NCBI GenBank assembly: GCA_913055965.1
Contig: CAJXKX010000064.1
Coordinates: 1-8,541, forward strand
DNA: 8,541 bases
Direction: 5' to 3'
Source of the DNA: an uncultured Roseovarius sp.
GTDB taxonomy: Bacteria; Pseudomonadota; Alphaproteobacteria; Rhodobacterales; Rhodobacteraceae
In this document: positions 1 to 4,956 of the stretch, piece by piece
How the letters are laid out: each line of letters opens with the position of its first letter
Numbering within the stretch: the first letter of the stretch is position 1
The notes under the pieces: generated by a model
The model's database searches: none
The model's input: only the letters and a program-made list of their open reading frames with translations
Told to the model about the DNA's origin: nothing
Program-made: the position numbers and the translations under genes

Positions 1-29
1 ACGCTATCTGCGTTAGGCCGAATTCGCTA

Positions 30-58
30 TTGACCGCCCCCCCGGGGCTGCGTATTCA
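30..58 (+). promoter_or_regulatory. Candidate sigma-70 promoter of the tRNA-Tyr gene
   Basis: A -35 element TTGACC (30-35) is followed after exactly 17 bases by TATTCA (53-58). This predicts a start near 64-66, only a few bases before the mature tRNA 5' end at 70. The stretch after the -10 (CGGGTCCC) is a GC-rich discriminator of the kind linked to stringent control of stable-RNA promoters. The -10 matches TATAAT at only three of six positions, so the assignment rests mainly on the -35, the spacing and the position. Confidence 0.5.
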
Positions 59-69
59 CGGGTCCCTGA

Positions 70-153
70 GGGCGACGCGCTGCAAGGTGCGGCAGCGGAC
101 TGTAAATCCGCCGGGGAGACCCATGCCTGGTTCGATTCCAGGGTCGCCCACCA
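70..153 (+). tRNA. tRNA-Tyr (anticodon GUA), class II
   Basis: The cloverleaf was folded by hand. The acceptor 5' strand GGGCGAC (70-76) pairs perfectly with GTCGCCC (143-149), followed by discriminator A150 and an encoded CCA (151-153). The anticodon stem is 95-99/107-111 with loop CTGTAAA (100-106), giving anticodon GTA at 102-104 and therefore tyrosine. The T-arm has a 5-bp stem CCTGG/CCAGG (126-130/138-142) around TTCGATT. A long variable arm (112-125, GGG-AGA-CCC hairpin) fits the class II form expected for bacterial tRNA-Tyr. The D-arm is unusual: bases 8-9 are G and C where U8 is nearly universal, and the D stem (79-81/91-93) contains a T-G pair, though GG at 86-87 can serve as G18-G19. 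An open frame on the opposite strand is a translation artefact of this gene. Confidence 0.9.
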
Positions 154-206
154 CCATCCTTCCAAGATGATTTTACCGCTACCGGACCACCGGCTTTCGC
201 GAGGGA

Positions 207-866
207 CTAAGACCTGTCGTCTGGGTCGTCTCGGCCCAGGCTTTCTTCCGGGTCGCGGCCCGGGCGCGAGCGGTAGGCAGGCAGGGTCCAGCCTCGGGCG
301 AGGGCCCCGCTGCGCAGGCCGAACGCCGCTGCGAACCCCGCGCCCGCCGCCAGCGGAAGTGGCAGACCGGCCATGTCCAGCGCGACGAACACCACCGCCC
401 CGGCCATCGCCGCGACCATGTAGATCTCCTTTCGCAACAGCACCGAGGGTTCGTCGGCCAGCACGTCGCGTATCACGCCACCGACGGCGGCCGTCGTCAT
501 CCCCATCAGCACCGCAATCACCGGGGAACCGGTGACCGCGAGCCCCTTGTAGGCGCCGAACACGCCGTAGGCCGCGATCGCCACCGCGTCGAGCCAAAGG
601 ACCCAGCGGTAGCGCGACTCAAGCAGGTGGGCGAGAAAGAATGCAGCGAGCGCGGTCGCGGTGCAGGCCAGCAGATAAAGCGGTTCGGCGACCCAGAATA
701 CCGGCACGTCGAGGACCAGATCGCGCAGCGTGCCGCCGCCCACCGCCGTCAGGCAGGCGAGAAAGGCAAAGCCCACGATATCGAGCTGTTGCCGCGAGGC
801 CACGAGCGCGCCGGTCAGGGCGAAGATCAGCACCGAGGCGTAATCGAGCAGGATGAGCGCGCTCAT
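207..866 (-). CDS. TRIC / UPF0126 family membrane protein (putative cation or small-molecule channel)
   Basis: 219 residues, strongly hydrophobic, with about seven predicted membrane helices. Two internal copies of the family signature are visible, GGGTLRD at about 43-49 and GGVIRD at about 129-134. They mark the duplicated three-helix repeats of the TRIC/UPF0126 fold. Bacterial TRIC proteins form trimeric, potassium-permeable pores in the inner membrane, and the YicG branch has been linked to glycine transport; the substrate here is not readable. The C-terminal tail (from about 190) is charged, rich in R, D and E, and probably cytoplasmic. The ATG at 866 overlaps the rnhA stop by four bases (ATGA), so translation is probably coupled to rnhA. 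A longer reading back to 962 would run through the rnhA frame and lacks family similarity. It is the last gene of the run and faces the tRNA-Tyr gene. Confidence 0.85.
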   Translation of the reverse strand: MSALILLDYASVLIFALTGALVASRQQLDIVGFAFLACLTAVGGGTLRDLVLDVPVFWVAEPLYLLACTATALAAFFLAHLLESRYRWVLWLDAVAIAAYGVFGAYKGLAVTGSPVIAVLMGMTTAAVGGVIRDVLADEPSVLLRKEIYMVAAMAGAVVFVALDMAGLPLPLAAGAGFAAAFGLRSGALARGWTLPAYRSRPGRDPEESLGRDDPDDRS

Positions 867-1330
867 GCCCCGGATTTGCCCGGCTTGAACGGGGCCATGC
901 CCGCGCGCGCCAATTCGTCGGCGCGTTCGTTCTCGGGGTGGCCCGCGTGGCCCTTGACCCATTCCCAGGTCACGTCATGGCGCTTTTGCGCCTCGTCCAG
1001 ACGCTGCCAGAGTTCGACATTCTTGACCGGCTTTTTCGCGGCGGTTTTCCAGCCGTTGCGTTTCCAGCCATGCATCCAGCCGGTGATGCCGTTCTTTACA
1101 TAGGCGCTGTCGGTGACGATGGTGATGGCCGAGGGTTTCGACAGCGCCTCGAGCGCATGAATCGCCGCCAGAAGCTCCATCCGGTTGTTGGTGGTCTCGG
1201 CCTCGCCGCCCTTGAGCTCGCGTTCCTTGACGATGGCGTCGCCGTCCATGGCGCGCATCAGCACGCCCCAGCCGCCGGGGCCGGGATTGCCTGAGCAGGC
1301 CCCGTCGGTATAGGCGAAGAGATCAGGCAT
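863..1330 (-). CDS. rnhA: Ribonuclease HI
   Basis: 155 residues, the same length as the E. coli enzyme. It is a cytoplasmic endonuclease that cuts the RNA strand of RNA-DNA hybrids, removing R-loops and primers. The acidic active site is complete: D9 in the YTDGACSGNPG motif, E52 in NNRMELLAAI, D74 in VTDSAYV and D138 in NERADELA, with catalytic His128 in KGHAGH. These equal D10, E48, D70, D134 and H124 of E. coli. The start at 1330 gives the usual MPDLFAYTDG N-terminus; an in-frame ATG at 1342 is possible but less typical, and neither has a strong ribosome-binding site. The start overlaps the end of the glutathione S-transferase gene by eight bases and the stop overlaps the next gene by four, so it is the middle of a coupled string. 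Confidence 0.97.
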   Translation of the reverse strand: MPDLFAYTDGACSGNPGPGGWGVLMRAMDGDAIVKERELKGGEAETTNNRMELLAAIHALEALSKPSAITIVTDSAYVKNGITGWMHGWKRNGWKTAAKKPVKNVELWQRLDEAQKRHDVTWEWVKGHAGHPENERADELARAGMAPFKPGKSGA

Positions 1331-1937
1331 CGAGACCGACATAGCCGTCAAGGGACGCGATGCGCCCCAGCCAGCCGCGCAGCGCCGGGAACGGCGCGAG
1401 GTCGAACCCGCCGCGCGTGTCGGCGGTATGCGTGTAGGCGTAAAGGCACAGGTCCGCGAGGCTGACATCGTCGCCCACCAGCCAGTCGCGCCCGCTGAGG
1501 TGATCCTCCATGATCGCGAGCAGGGCATGGCCGCGCGCCAGCAGATCCGCCAGCCGCTCGGGCGTGGCCTCGGCCTTGCGGTGCGGATAGCTCAGCAGCG
1601 CCGCGCGCACGGCGATCACGCCCTCGTGCTGGTTCTGCTCCCAGAACATCCAGGACAGCATCCGCGCCTCATCCAGCGCGTCCGCGGGCACAAAGCGTGT
1701 GCCCTGTCCCAGCCAGAAAAGGATCGCGTTCGATTCGGGCAGGAGCGTGTCGTCTCCGAGGTCCAGCACCGGGGCCTTGCCGAAGGGCAGGCGGCCCTCC
1801 GCCTTGGCGCGGGTGAGCGCCTCCCATCCGTATTCGACATCGACGGTGTCGACCCTCCGGCCCAGCAGGGCCAGCAGCAGCCGCACCTTGTAGCTGTTGC
1901 CCGAGGAGGGCATCGAATAGAGCGTGAGATCGGTCAT
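1323..1937 (-). CDS. Glutathione S-transferase family protein
   Basis: 204 residues in the usual two-domain GST layout. The N-terminal thioredoxin fold (1-78) begins LTLYSMPSSGNSYKVR, where Ser11/Ser12/Ser15 sit in the catalytic region. It has the cis-proline at Pro56 (KAPVLDL) and the Glu68-Ser69 pair that binds the glutathione gamma-glutamyl group (LPESNAILFWLG). The helical domain (about 85-200) carries the folding motif LVGDDVSLADL (153-163). Such proteins conjugate or reduce electrophiles with glutathione in the cytoplasm; the substrate cannot be inferred. The ATG at 1937 lies 10 bases after the DUF3429 gene. The GAGGG at its ribosome-binding site overlaps that gene's TGA, suggesting re-initiation. 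The 3' end overlaps the rnhA start by eight bases. Confidence 0.92.
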   Translation of the reverse strand: MTDLTLYSMPSSGNSYKVRLLLALLGRRVDTVDVEYGWEALTRAKAEGRLPFGKAPVLDLGDDTLLPESNAILFWLGQGTRFVPADALDEARMLSWMFWEQNQHEGVIAVRAALLSYPHRKAEATPERLADLLARGHALLAIMEDHLSGRDWLVGDDVSLADLCLYAYTHTADTRGGFDLAPFPALRGWLGRIASLDGYVGLDA

Positions 1938-1947
1938 GTGGCGGCCC

Positions 1948-2403
1948 TCAGACGAAGGTGCCGATGGCGAGGCAGGCGATCACCACGGCGCTGAGCCCGA
2001 GGCGTAGCGGCATCCACCATGCGGGCGCAAGACCCCAGCGGGCGAATTGCCAGTCGATCGCGAGGAGCCCCGCGAAGCCGAAGATGAGGTTCAGCCCCGC
2101 CGAGGCTGGCCCGCCGCCGGTCATGAAGAAGGCCCAGAGCGCCGGGATCACCGAGAGCGTATAGCCTGCGGCGGCCAGCGTGCCCTGTGCCTTGGTGGCA
2201 AAGCCCCAGAGCACGCCGGACATGAACGAAAGGATCACCGCGCCGTAGAACAGCATCACGTAAGGCCCGGCGAAGCGGGGGCCGACGGTCTGCGCCGTCC
2301 ACAGGCCGAGATCGGGCCGGAGCACGGTGAGCGCCCCCCAGAGGAAGGGCAGCAGGCCGGCAAGGCCGAGGATCAGCGGGGCGCGCGGGATGGTCTGGAA
2401 CAT
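1948..2403 (-). CDS. DUF3429-like small integral membrane protein
   Basis: 151 residues with about five predicted membrane helices (roughly 9-28, 48-69, 75-94, 102-117, 129-149) and short loops. Size, the opening IPRAPLILGLAGLLPF and the helix pattern resemble the DUF3429 family, whose biochemical role is not established. No catalytic motif is visible. I chose the ATG at 2403; an in-frame TTG at 2439 would add a 12-residue proline- and arginine-containing lead that looks like untranslated sequence. No clear Shine-Dalgarno precedes 2403, so the exact start is uncertain. It lies 61 bases after the acetyltransferase gene and 10 bases before the glutathione S-transferase gene, fitting one transcript. 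Confidence 0.75.
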   Translation of the reverse strand: MFQTIPRAPLILGLAGLLPFLWGALTVLRPDLGLWTAQTVGPRFAGPYVMLFYGAVILSFMSGVLWGFATKAQGTLAAAGYTLSVIPALWAFFMTGGGPASAGLNLIFGFAGLLAIDWQFARWGLAPAWWMPLRLGLSAVVIACLAIGTFV

Positions 2404-2464
2404 GAGCCGGAAAGTGGCGCGGAGGGGCGGGATTGGCAAGGGGGGGAAGGGCGCGTTCGGGGGC

Positions 2465-3277
2465 CTACTTCGTCATCCGCCCGCCCGGCAGGAGGGCCGC
2501 GTCCACCACGCTCAGAACGCCGGTATCGGCGGGGGCGAGGCCGATGCGGCGGCAGACCGCCTCGGATGCGGCGTTGCCGGGCTCGACCCCGGTGAAGACC
2601 TGGCCGAAGCCGTAGCGGTCCTGCATCCGGATCAGGGCCATCGCCCCGAGGATGAGCGCCAGCCGTTCGCCGCGCCGGTCGGGATGCGTGGCCAGCATCC
2701 CCCACCAGCATTGCGCCCGGCCCAGCGCCTGATCGGGATGGACATAGGCCGCGGCCCCGGCGCAGGCGACCGCGCGCCCCGCGCGGTCGCGCGCGAGGAG
2801 GCCGAGGCCGGGCCGCGCCTGCCCGCGCAGCACCGCGCCCGCAGGCGGCAGCACGCCGCAGGCGAGCGCCACCCCGGCCAGTGCGGCGAGCCGCCCGGGC
2901 GGGGCGTCGGCGTCGATCCATTCGGCGGTGAGGTCGTCGGGGAGGGGGTGGTCGCGCAGGATGGCGCGGGCCGTGTCGCGGGCCGCCGCCCCGCCCTCCC
3001 AGCGGGTGTAGACGGTGGTCGCGAGGCCCTGCCCGCGCGCCGCCTCGGCATGGCGGGGCAGATCGGCGGCAGGCACGCGGCCATAGGCGCTGCTGCCTTG
3101 CAGCCGGGTGAGCGCGCAGAGCAGGGAGATATCGCCGCTTTCCGGCGTGGCGAGGCCAACGGTGCGGCCGTAATAGGTAAAGCGCGGATCGTCGCGCAGC
3201 AGGGCATAGGCGAATGCGCCCCGCATCAGCAGGGCGCGCTGCGCCTCGGTGCCGAAATGCTCTTGTGCTGCGGTCAT
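2465..3277 (-). CDS. GNAT-family acetyltransferase with an unassigned N-terminal half
   Basis: 270 residues. The C-terminal part (about 160-250) has the GNAT acetyl-CoA fold: a beta strand WWGMLATHPDRRGERLA (191-207), in which HPDRRGERL corresponds to the pyrophosphate-binding loop and following helix, then GVEPGNAASEAVCRRIGL (230-247), the usual motif B helix. The N-terminal half (1-150) has no motif I can name and may be a degenerate second GNAT domain or a substrate-recognition region. Members acetylate amines of small molecules or proteins; the substrate is unknown. The ATG at 3277 is supported by GGGGAGGA about eight bases upstream. It is the first gene of the minus-strand run and lies 115 bases after the SRPBCC gene, with a long inverted repeat in that gap. 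The composition is extremely G/C-rich, giving long false frames on the other strand. Confidence 0.8.
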   Translation of the reverse strand: MTAAQEHFGTEAQRALLMRGAFAYALLRDDPRFTYYGRTVGLATPESGDISLLCALTRLQGSSAYGRVPAADLPRHAEAARGQGLATTVYTRWEGGAAARDTARAILRDHPLPDDLTAEWIDADAPPGRLAALAGVALACGVLPPAGAVLRGQARPGLGLLARDRAGRAVACAGAAAYVHPDQALGRAQCWWGMLATHPDRRGERLALILGAMALIRMQDRYGFGQVFTGVEPGNAASEAVCRRIGLAPADTGVLSVVDAALLPGGRMTK

Positions 3278-3314
3278 GCCCGCGTCCTCCCCGACAGAGA
3301 ATGGCACGCGGCGC

Positions 3315-3370
3315 GGGGGCGGGCCAGCCTTTCCGTTCACGCCGTCCGGCGCAAGGCCCGGCCCGCCCCC
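3315..3370. repeat. 11-bp perfect inverted repeat with an inner hairpin, in the gap before the acetyltransferase gene
   Basis: GGGGGCGGGCC (3315-3325) and GGCCCGCCCCC (3360-3370) are exact reverse complements separated by 34 bases. The loop itself can fold: CGCC (3340-3343) pairs with GGCG (3348-3351), and GCC (3327-3329) can pair with GGC (3355-3357). In RNA made from the minus strand it would form a strong hairpin between the SRPBCC stop (3393) and the acetyltransferase start (3277). No T-run follows on either strand, so it is not a textbook intrinsic terminator. It could end or protect the SRPBCC mRNA, or act in the leader of the acetyltransferase mRNA. Confidence 0.6.
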
Positions 3371-3371
3371 A

Positions 3372-3389
3372 ATCGACCCCGGATCGACC
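3372..3389. repeat. Short 11-base-phased direct repeat ATCGACC
   Basis: ATCGACC occurs at 3372-3378 and again at 3383-3389, exactly 11 bases apart, directly beside the 11-bp inverted repeat and just after the SRPBCC stop codon (minus strand). One-helical-turn spacing is common in activator sites, so it could be a regulatory site for the acetyltransferase gene. Seven-base repeats of G/C-rich sequence also arise by chance at this scale. Confidence 0.25.
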
Positions 3390-3392
3390 GCG

Positions 3393-4286
3393 TCAGCAGA
3401 TGCGCAAGGCCGGCAGACGGACCGAAAGCATCTGCATGTCGTCCTGCCCATCGGCTTCCATCGCCGCGACGATGCGGGGGATGTCGCGGTCGAGCGGGAT
3501 CGTCATCAGGGCCAGCGCGACCCAACCGAAGCGGCGCATCTTCGGGCGCACGGTCCACCAGATGTCCACGGTTGCCCGGTCGTTCGGAGCCGGCGCGACG
3601 ATCCAGCCGCCCTCCATCTCGCTGAAGGGCAGGGGAAAGTCTGGTGCCTCGGTCTGGAAGCGGAGCAGGACGGTGCGCGCCCTGTCGTCGAGGCATACGA
3701 CATCCTCGGCCCAGCTCTGGCCCTGATGATTGGTGCAGATGCGCGTGGCACCCGGGCGGGGCTCGCTTGCGCCGACCAGCTTCGATTCGCTCAGGCCCGG
3801 GGCATATTGGGCTATCGCGCCCAGATTGCGCACCGCACGCCACAGGTCATCCGGCCGCGCGCGGCTTTGCAGCCTGACGCAGTGGCGATACATGCCGGGA
3901 TCGTCCGCCCCGCCGCCGAGGGCCGAGCGGATGCCCCTGAGTTGCAGAAAGGCGACGAGCGCGACGCAAGCCGCGACGACCACCACCACGACCTTGCCCT
4001 CGGACGAGAGCAGGCCGGGGATCAGCGTCAGCGGCAGGGTGGCGAGCACCCAGAGGATGTCGAGCACGGAAATCAGCAGCGCCCATCCGATTCGAAGCCG
4101 CGCAAGCACGAACCCGAGAAGCCCCGCAAAGCCCAGCAACCCCACCCCAAGCGCCATCATGAACCATGCCGGGATCGTGCCCATCCACGTTGCCACATCG
4201 CCGCCCCCGACGATGAGTGCGAGCCCGCAGGCCGAGGAAAAGACGAGATTGGCGGCAAGCGCGACACGCAGCGGTCGGGTCGTCAT
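3393..4286 (-). CDS. Four-helix membrane protein fused to a C-terminal SRPBCC domain
   Basis: 297 residues. The N-terminal 120 residues hold four predicted membrane helices (about 8-28, 35-61, 67-89, 98-115), the third and fourth separated by a short loop. The rest (about 132-290) resembles the SRPBCC / polyketide-cyclase-like hydrophobic ligand-binding fold. It starts with RHCVRLQSRARPDDLWRAV and LGAIAQYAPGL, the family's first strand and paired short helices, and continues with strands around TRICTNH, EDVVCLDD, GGWIVAPAP and ATVDIWWTV. It ends in a helix. The domain probably sits on the cytoplasmic face of the inner membrane. The ligand is unknown and no catalytic set is visible. The ATG at 4286 has AGGAGA (4297-4292) five bases upstream. 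It is divergent from the HxlR regulator gene, with two shared dyads between them, so it is the likely regulated target. Confidence 0.8.
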   Translation of the reverse strand: MTTRPLRVALAANLVFSSACGLALIVGGGDVATWMGTIPAWFMMALGVGLLGFAGLLGFVLARLRIGWALLISVLDILWVLATLPLTLIPGLLSSEGKVVVVVVAACVALVAFLQLRGIRSALGGGADDPGMYRHCVRLQSRARPDDLWRAVRNLGAIAQYAPGLSESKLVGASEPRPGATRICTNHQGQSWAEDVVCLDDRARTVLLRFQTEAPDFPLPFSEMEGGWIVAPAPNDRATVDIWWTVRPKMRRFGWVALALMTIPLDRDIPRIVAAMEADGQDDMQMLSVRLPALRIC

Positions 4287-4336
4287 GGGAGTCTCCTGTG
4301 GTTTCGGTAACGGGCGCGGGAAGCCAGCCCACCATT

Positions 4337-4359
4337 CTGAGTCTGTATTTTGAACTCAG
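4337..4359. promoter_or_regulatory. Candidate HxlR operator, copy 1
   Basis: A dyad with perfect six-base arms, CTGAGT (4337-4342) and ACTCAG (4354-4359), separated by 11 bases that contain GTAT. It lies in the divergent SRPBCC/HxlR region. It overlaps the predicted start of the SRPBCC transcript and the -35 of the HxlR promoter. A second copy with the same arm spacing lies 38 bases away. The dyad symmetry and position fit a dimeric winged-helix regulator; that HxlR itself binds here is inference. Confidence 0.6.
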
Positions 4360-4377
4360 GTGAAGATGCGCTATCTG
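4350..4377 (+). promoter_or_regulatory. Candidate promoter of the HxlR gene
   Basis: TTGAAC (4350-4355) and TATCTG (4372-4377) are separated by 16 bases. The predicted start is near 4384, at the ATG of the regulator (4385), which would make the mRNA leaderless and would explain why no Shine-Dalgarno is visible. Both boxes are imperfect matches, so confidence is low. Confidence 0.35.
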
Positions 4378-4391
4378 GGTTCGTATGTCAA
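4363..4391 (-). promoter_or_regulatory. Candidate promoter of the SRPBCC gene
   Basis: Read on the minus strand, a perfect TTGACA -35 lies at 4391-4386. A weak -10, CATCTT, lies at 4368-4363 after 17 bases. The start would fall near 4356, giving a leader of about 70 bases to the ATG at 4286. Operator copy 2 covers the -35 and copy 1 covers the start region, which fits repression. Confidence 0.5.
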
Positions 4392-4397
4392 ACTCAG
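4375..4397. promoter_or_regulatory. Candidate HxlR operator, copy 2
   Basis: CTGGGT (4375-4380) and ACTCAG (4392-4397), again with 11 bases between the arms. One arm differs by a single base from copy 1, and GTAT is conserved at the same place in the spacer. It covers the TTGACA of the SRPBCC promoter and the first codons of the regulator gene, so binding would be expected to block both directions. Confidence 0.55.
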
Positions 4398-4894
4398 ATT
4401 CGATGCCCCCCATCCGTAATCGCGCACCCCTGCCGGTGACCGACTGTGCCCTTGCCAAGGCTGTCGAGGATATCGGCGACCGCTGGTCCCTGCTGATCCT
4501 GCGCGAAGCGGTGTTCGGCGTGATGCGCTACGAGGATATCCGGCAGGATCTCGGCATTCCGCGCTCGGTCCTGACCGACCGGCTGGCCAGGCTGACCGCG
4601 CGCGGGCTGCTGGAGAAGCAATCCTACCGCGAGGCCGGGGCCCGGCGCCGCTTTGCCTATGCGCTGACCGCGAAGGGGCGCGATCTCGTGGTGCCGCTGA
4701 TCGCGCTCACCCACTGGAGCGAGGCCCATATTCTCGGGGGGCCGGGGCCGGTGGAGATCGTCGATGCGCAGAGCGGGCGGCCCGTTCGGGTGGCGCTGGT
4801 GGACGAGGGCGGTGCCATCATCGATCCCGCCCGCGCGGTCCCGCGGCTGCGGCAGGCGGGGGCGGGCGACCCCGAGGGGCGAGCCGGGTCATGA
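4385..4894 (+). CDS. HxlR-family winged helix-turn-helix transcriptional regulator
   Basis: 169 residues. The core (about 20-110) follows the HxlR pattern: Cys21 in DCALAKAVEDIGDRWSLLILREA, then RYEDIRQDLGIPRSVLTDRLARL, the recognition helix region (49-70), and the wing LLEKQSYREAGARRRFAYALTAKG (75-98). Several HxlR proteins sense electrophiles or oxidants through an N-terminal cysteine, so Cys21 is a candidate sensor; this is inference. The tail beyond 115 is longer than a minimal HxlR protein and contains a small beta-rich segment, PVEIVDAQSGRPVRVALVDE (122-141). The ATG at 4385 is preceded by no Shine-Dalgarno and lies inside operator copy 2. An in-frame ATG at 4403 is the alternative start and likewise has none. 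It probably controls itself and the divergent SRPBCC gene. It is convergent with ispH, 62 bases away. Confidence 0.88.
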   Translation: MSNSDSMPPIRNRAPLPVTDCALAKAVEDIGDRWSLLILREAVFGVMRYEDIRQDLGIPRSVLTDRLARLTARGLLEKQSYREAGARRRFAYALTAKGRDLVVPLIALTHWSEAHILGGPGPVEIVDAQSGRPVRVALVDEGGAIIDPARAVPRLRQAGAGDPEGRAGS

Positions 4895-4956
4895 GAAGAA
4901 ATGGACCCGTGTCCCGCTGGCAAGGGCAAGGCGCGGGGCGTGCTCGAAGCTCCGGC

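Noticed and set aside
178..199. Possible terminator between the tRNA and TRIC genes (CCGG-ACCA-CCGG, 182-193)
   Set aside because: Only four base pairs with no following T-run on either strand; too weak to call.
13..597. Minus-strand 194-residue open frame crossing the tRNA-Tyr gene
   Set aside because: Part of it is the reverse translation of the tRNA (LESNQAWVSPADLQSAA type), a common annotation artefact, and the rest is out of frame with the TRIC gene.
2327..3625. 432-residue plus-strand open frame opposite the acetyltransferase
   Set aside because: Composition is Arg/Gly/Ala/Pro-rich with no domain. It is the shadow of very G/C-rich minus-strand genes, and the acetyltransferase and SRPBCC genes have recognisable motifs in its place.
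4895..4956. Bidirectional terminator between the convergent HxlR and ispH genes
   Set aside because: Expected by position, but I find only a 4-bp stem (GGAC/GTCC) and no T-run.
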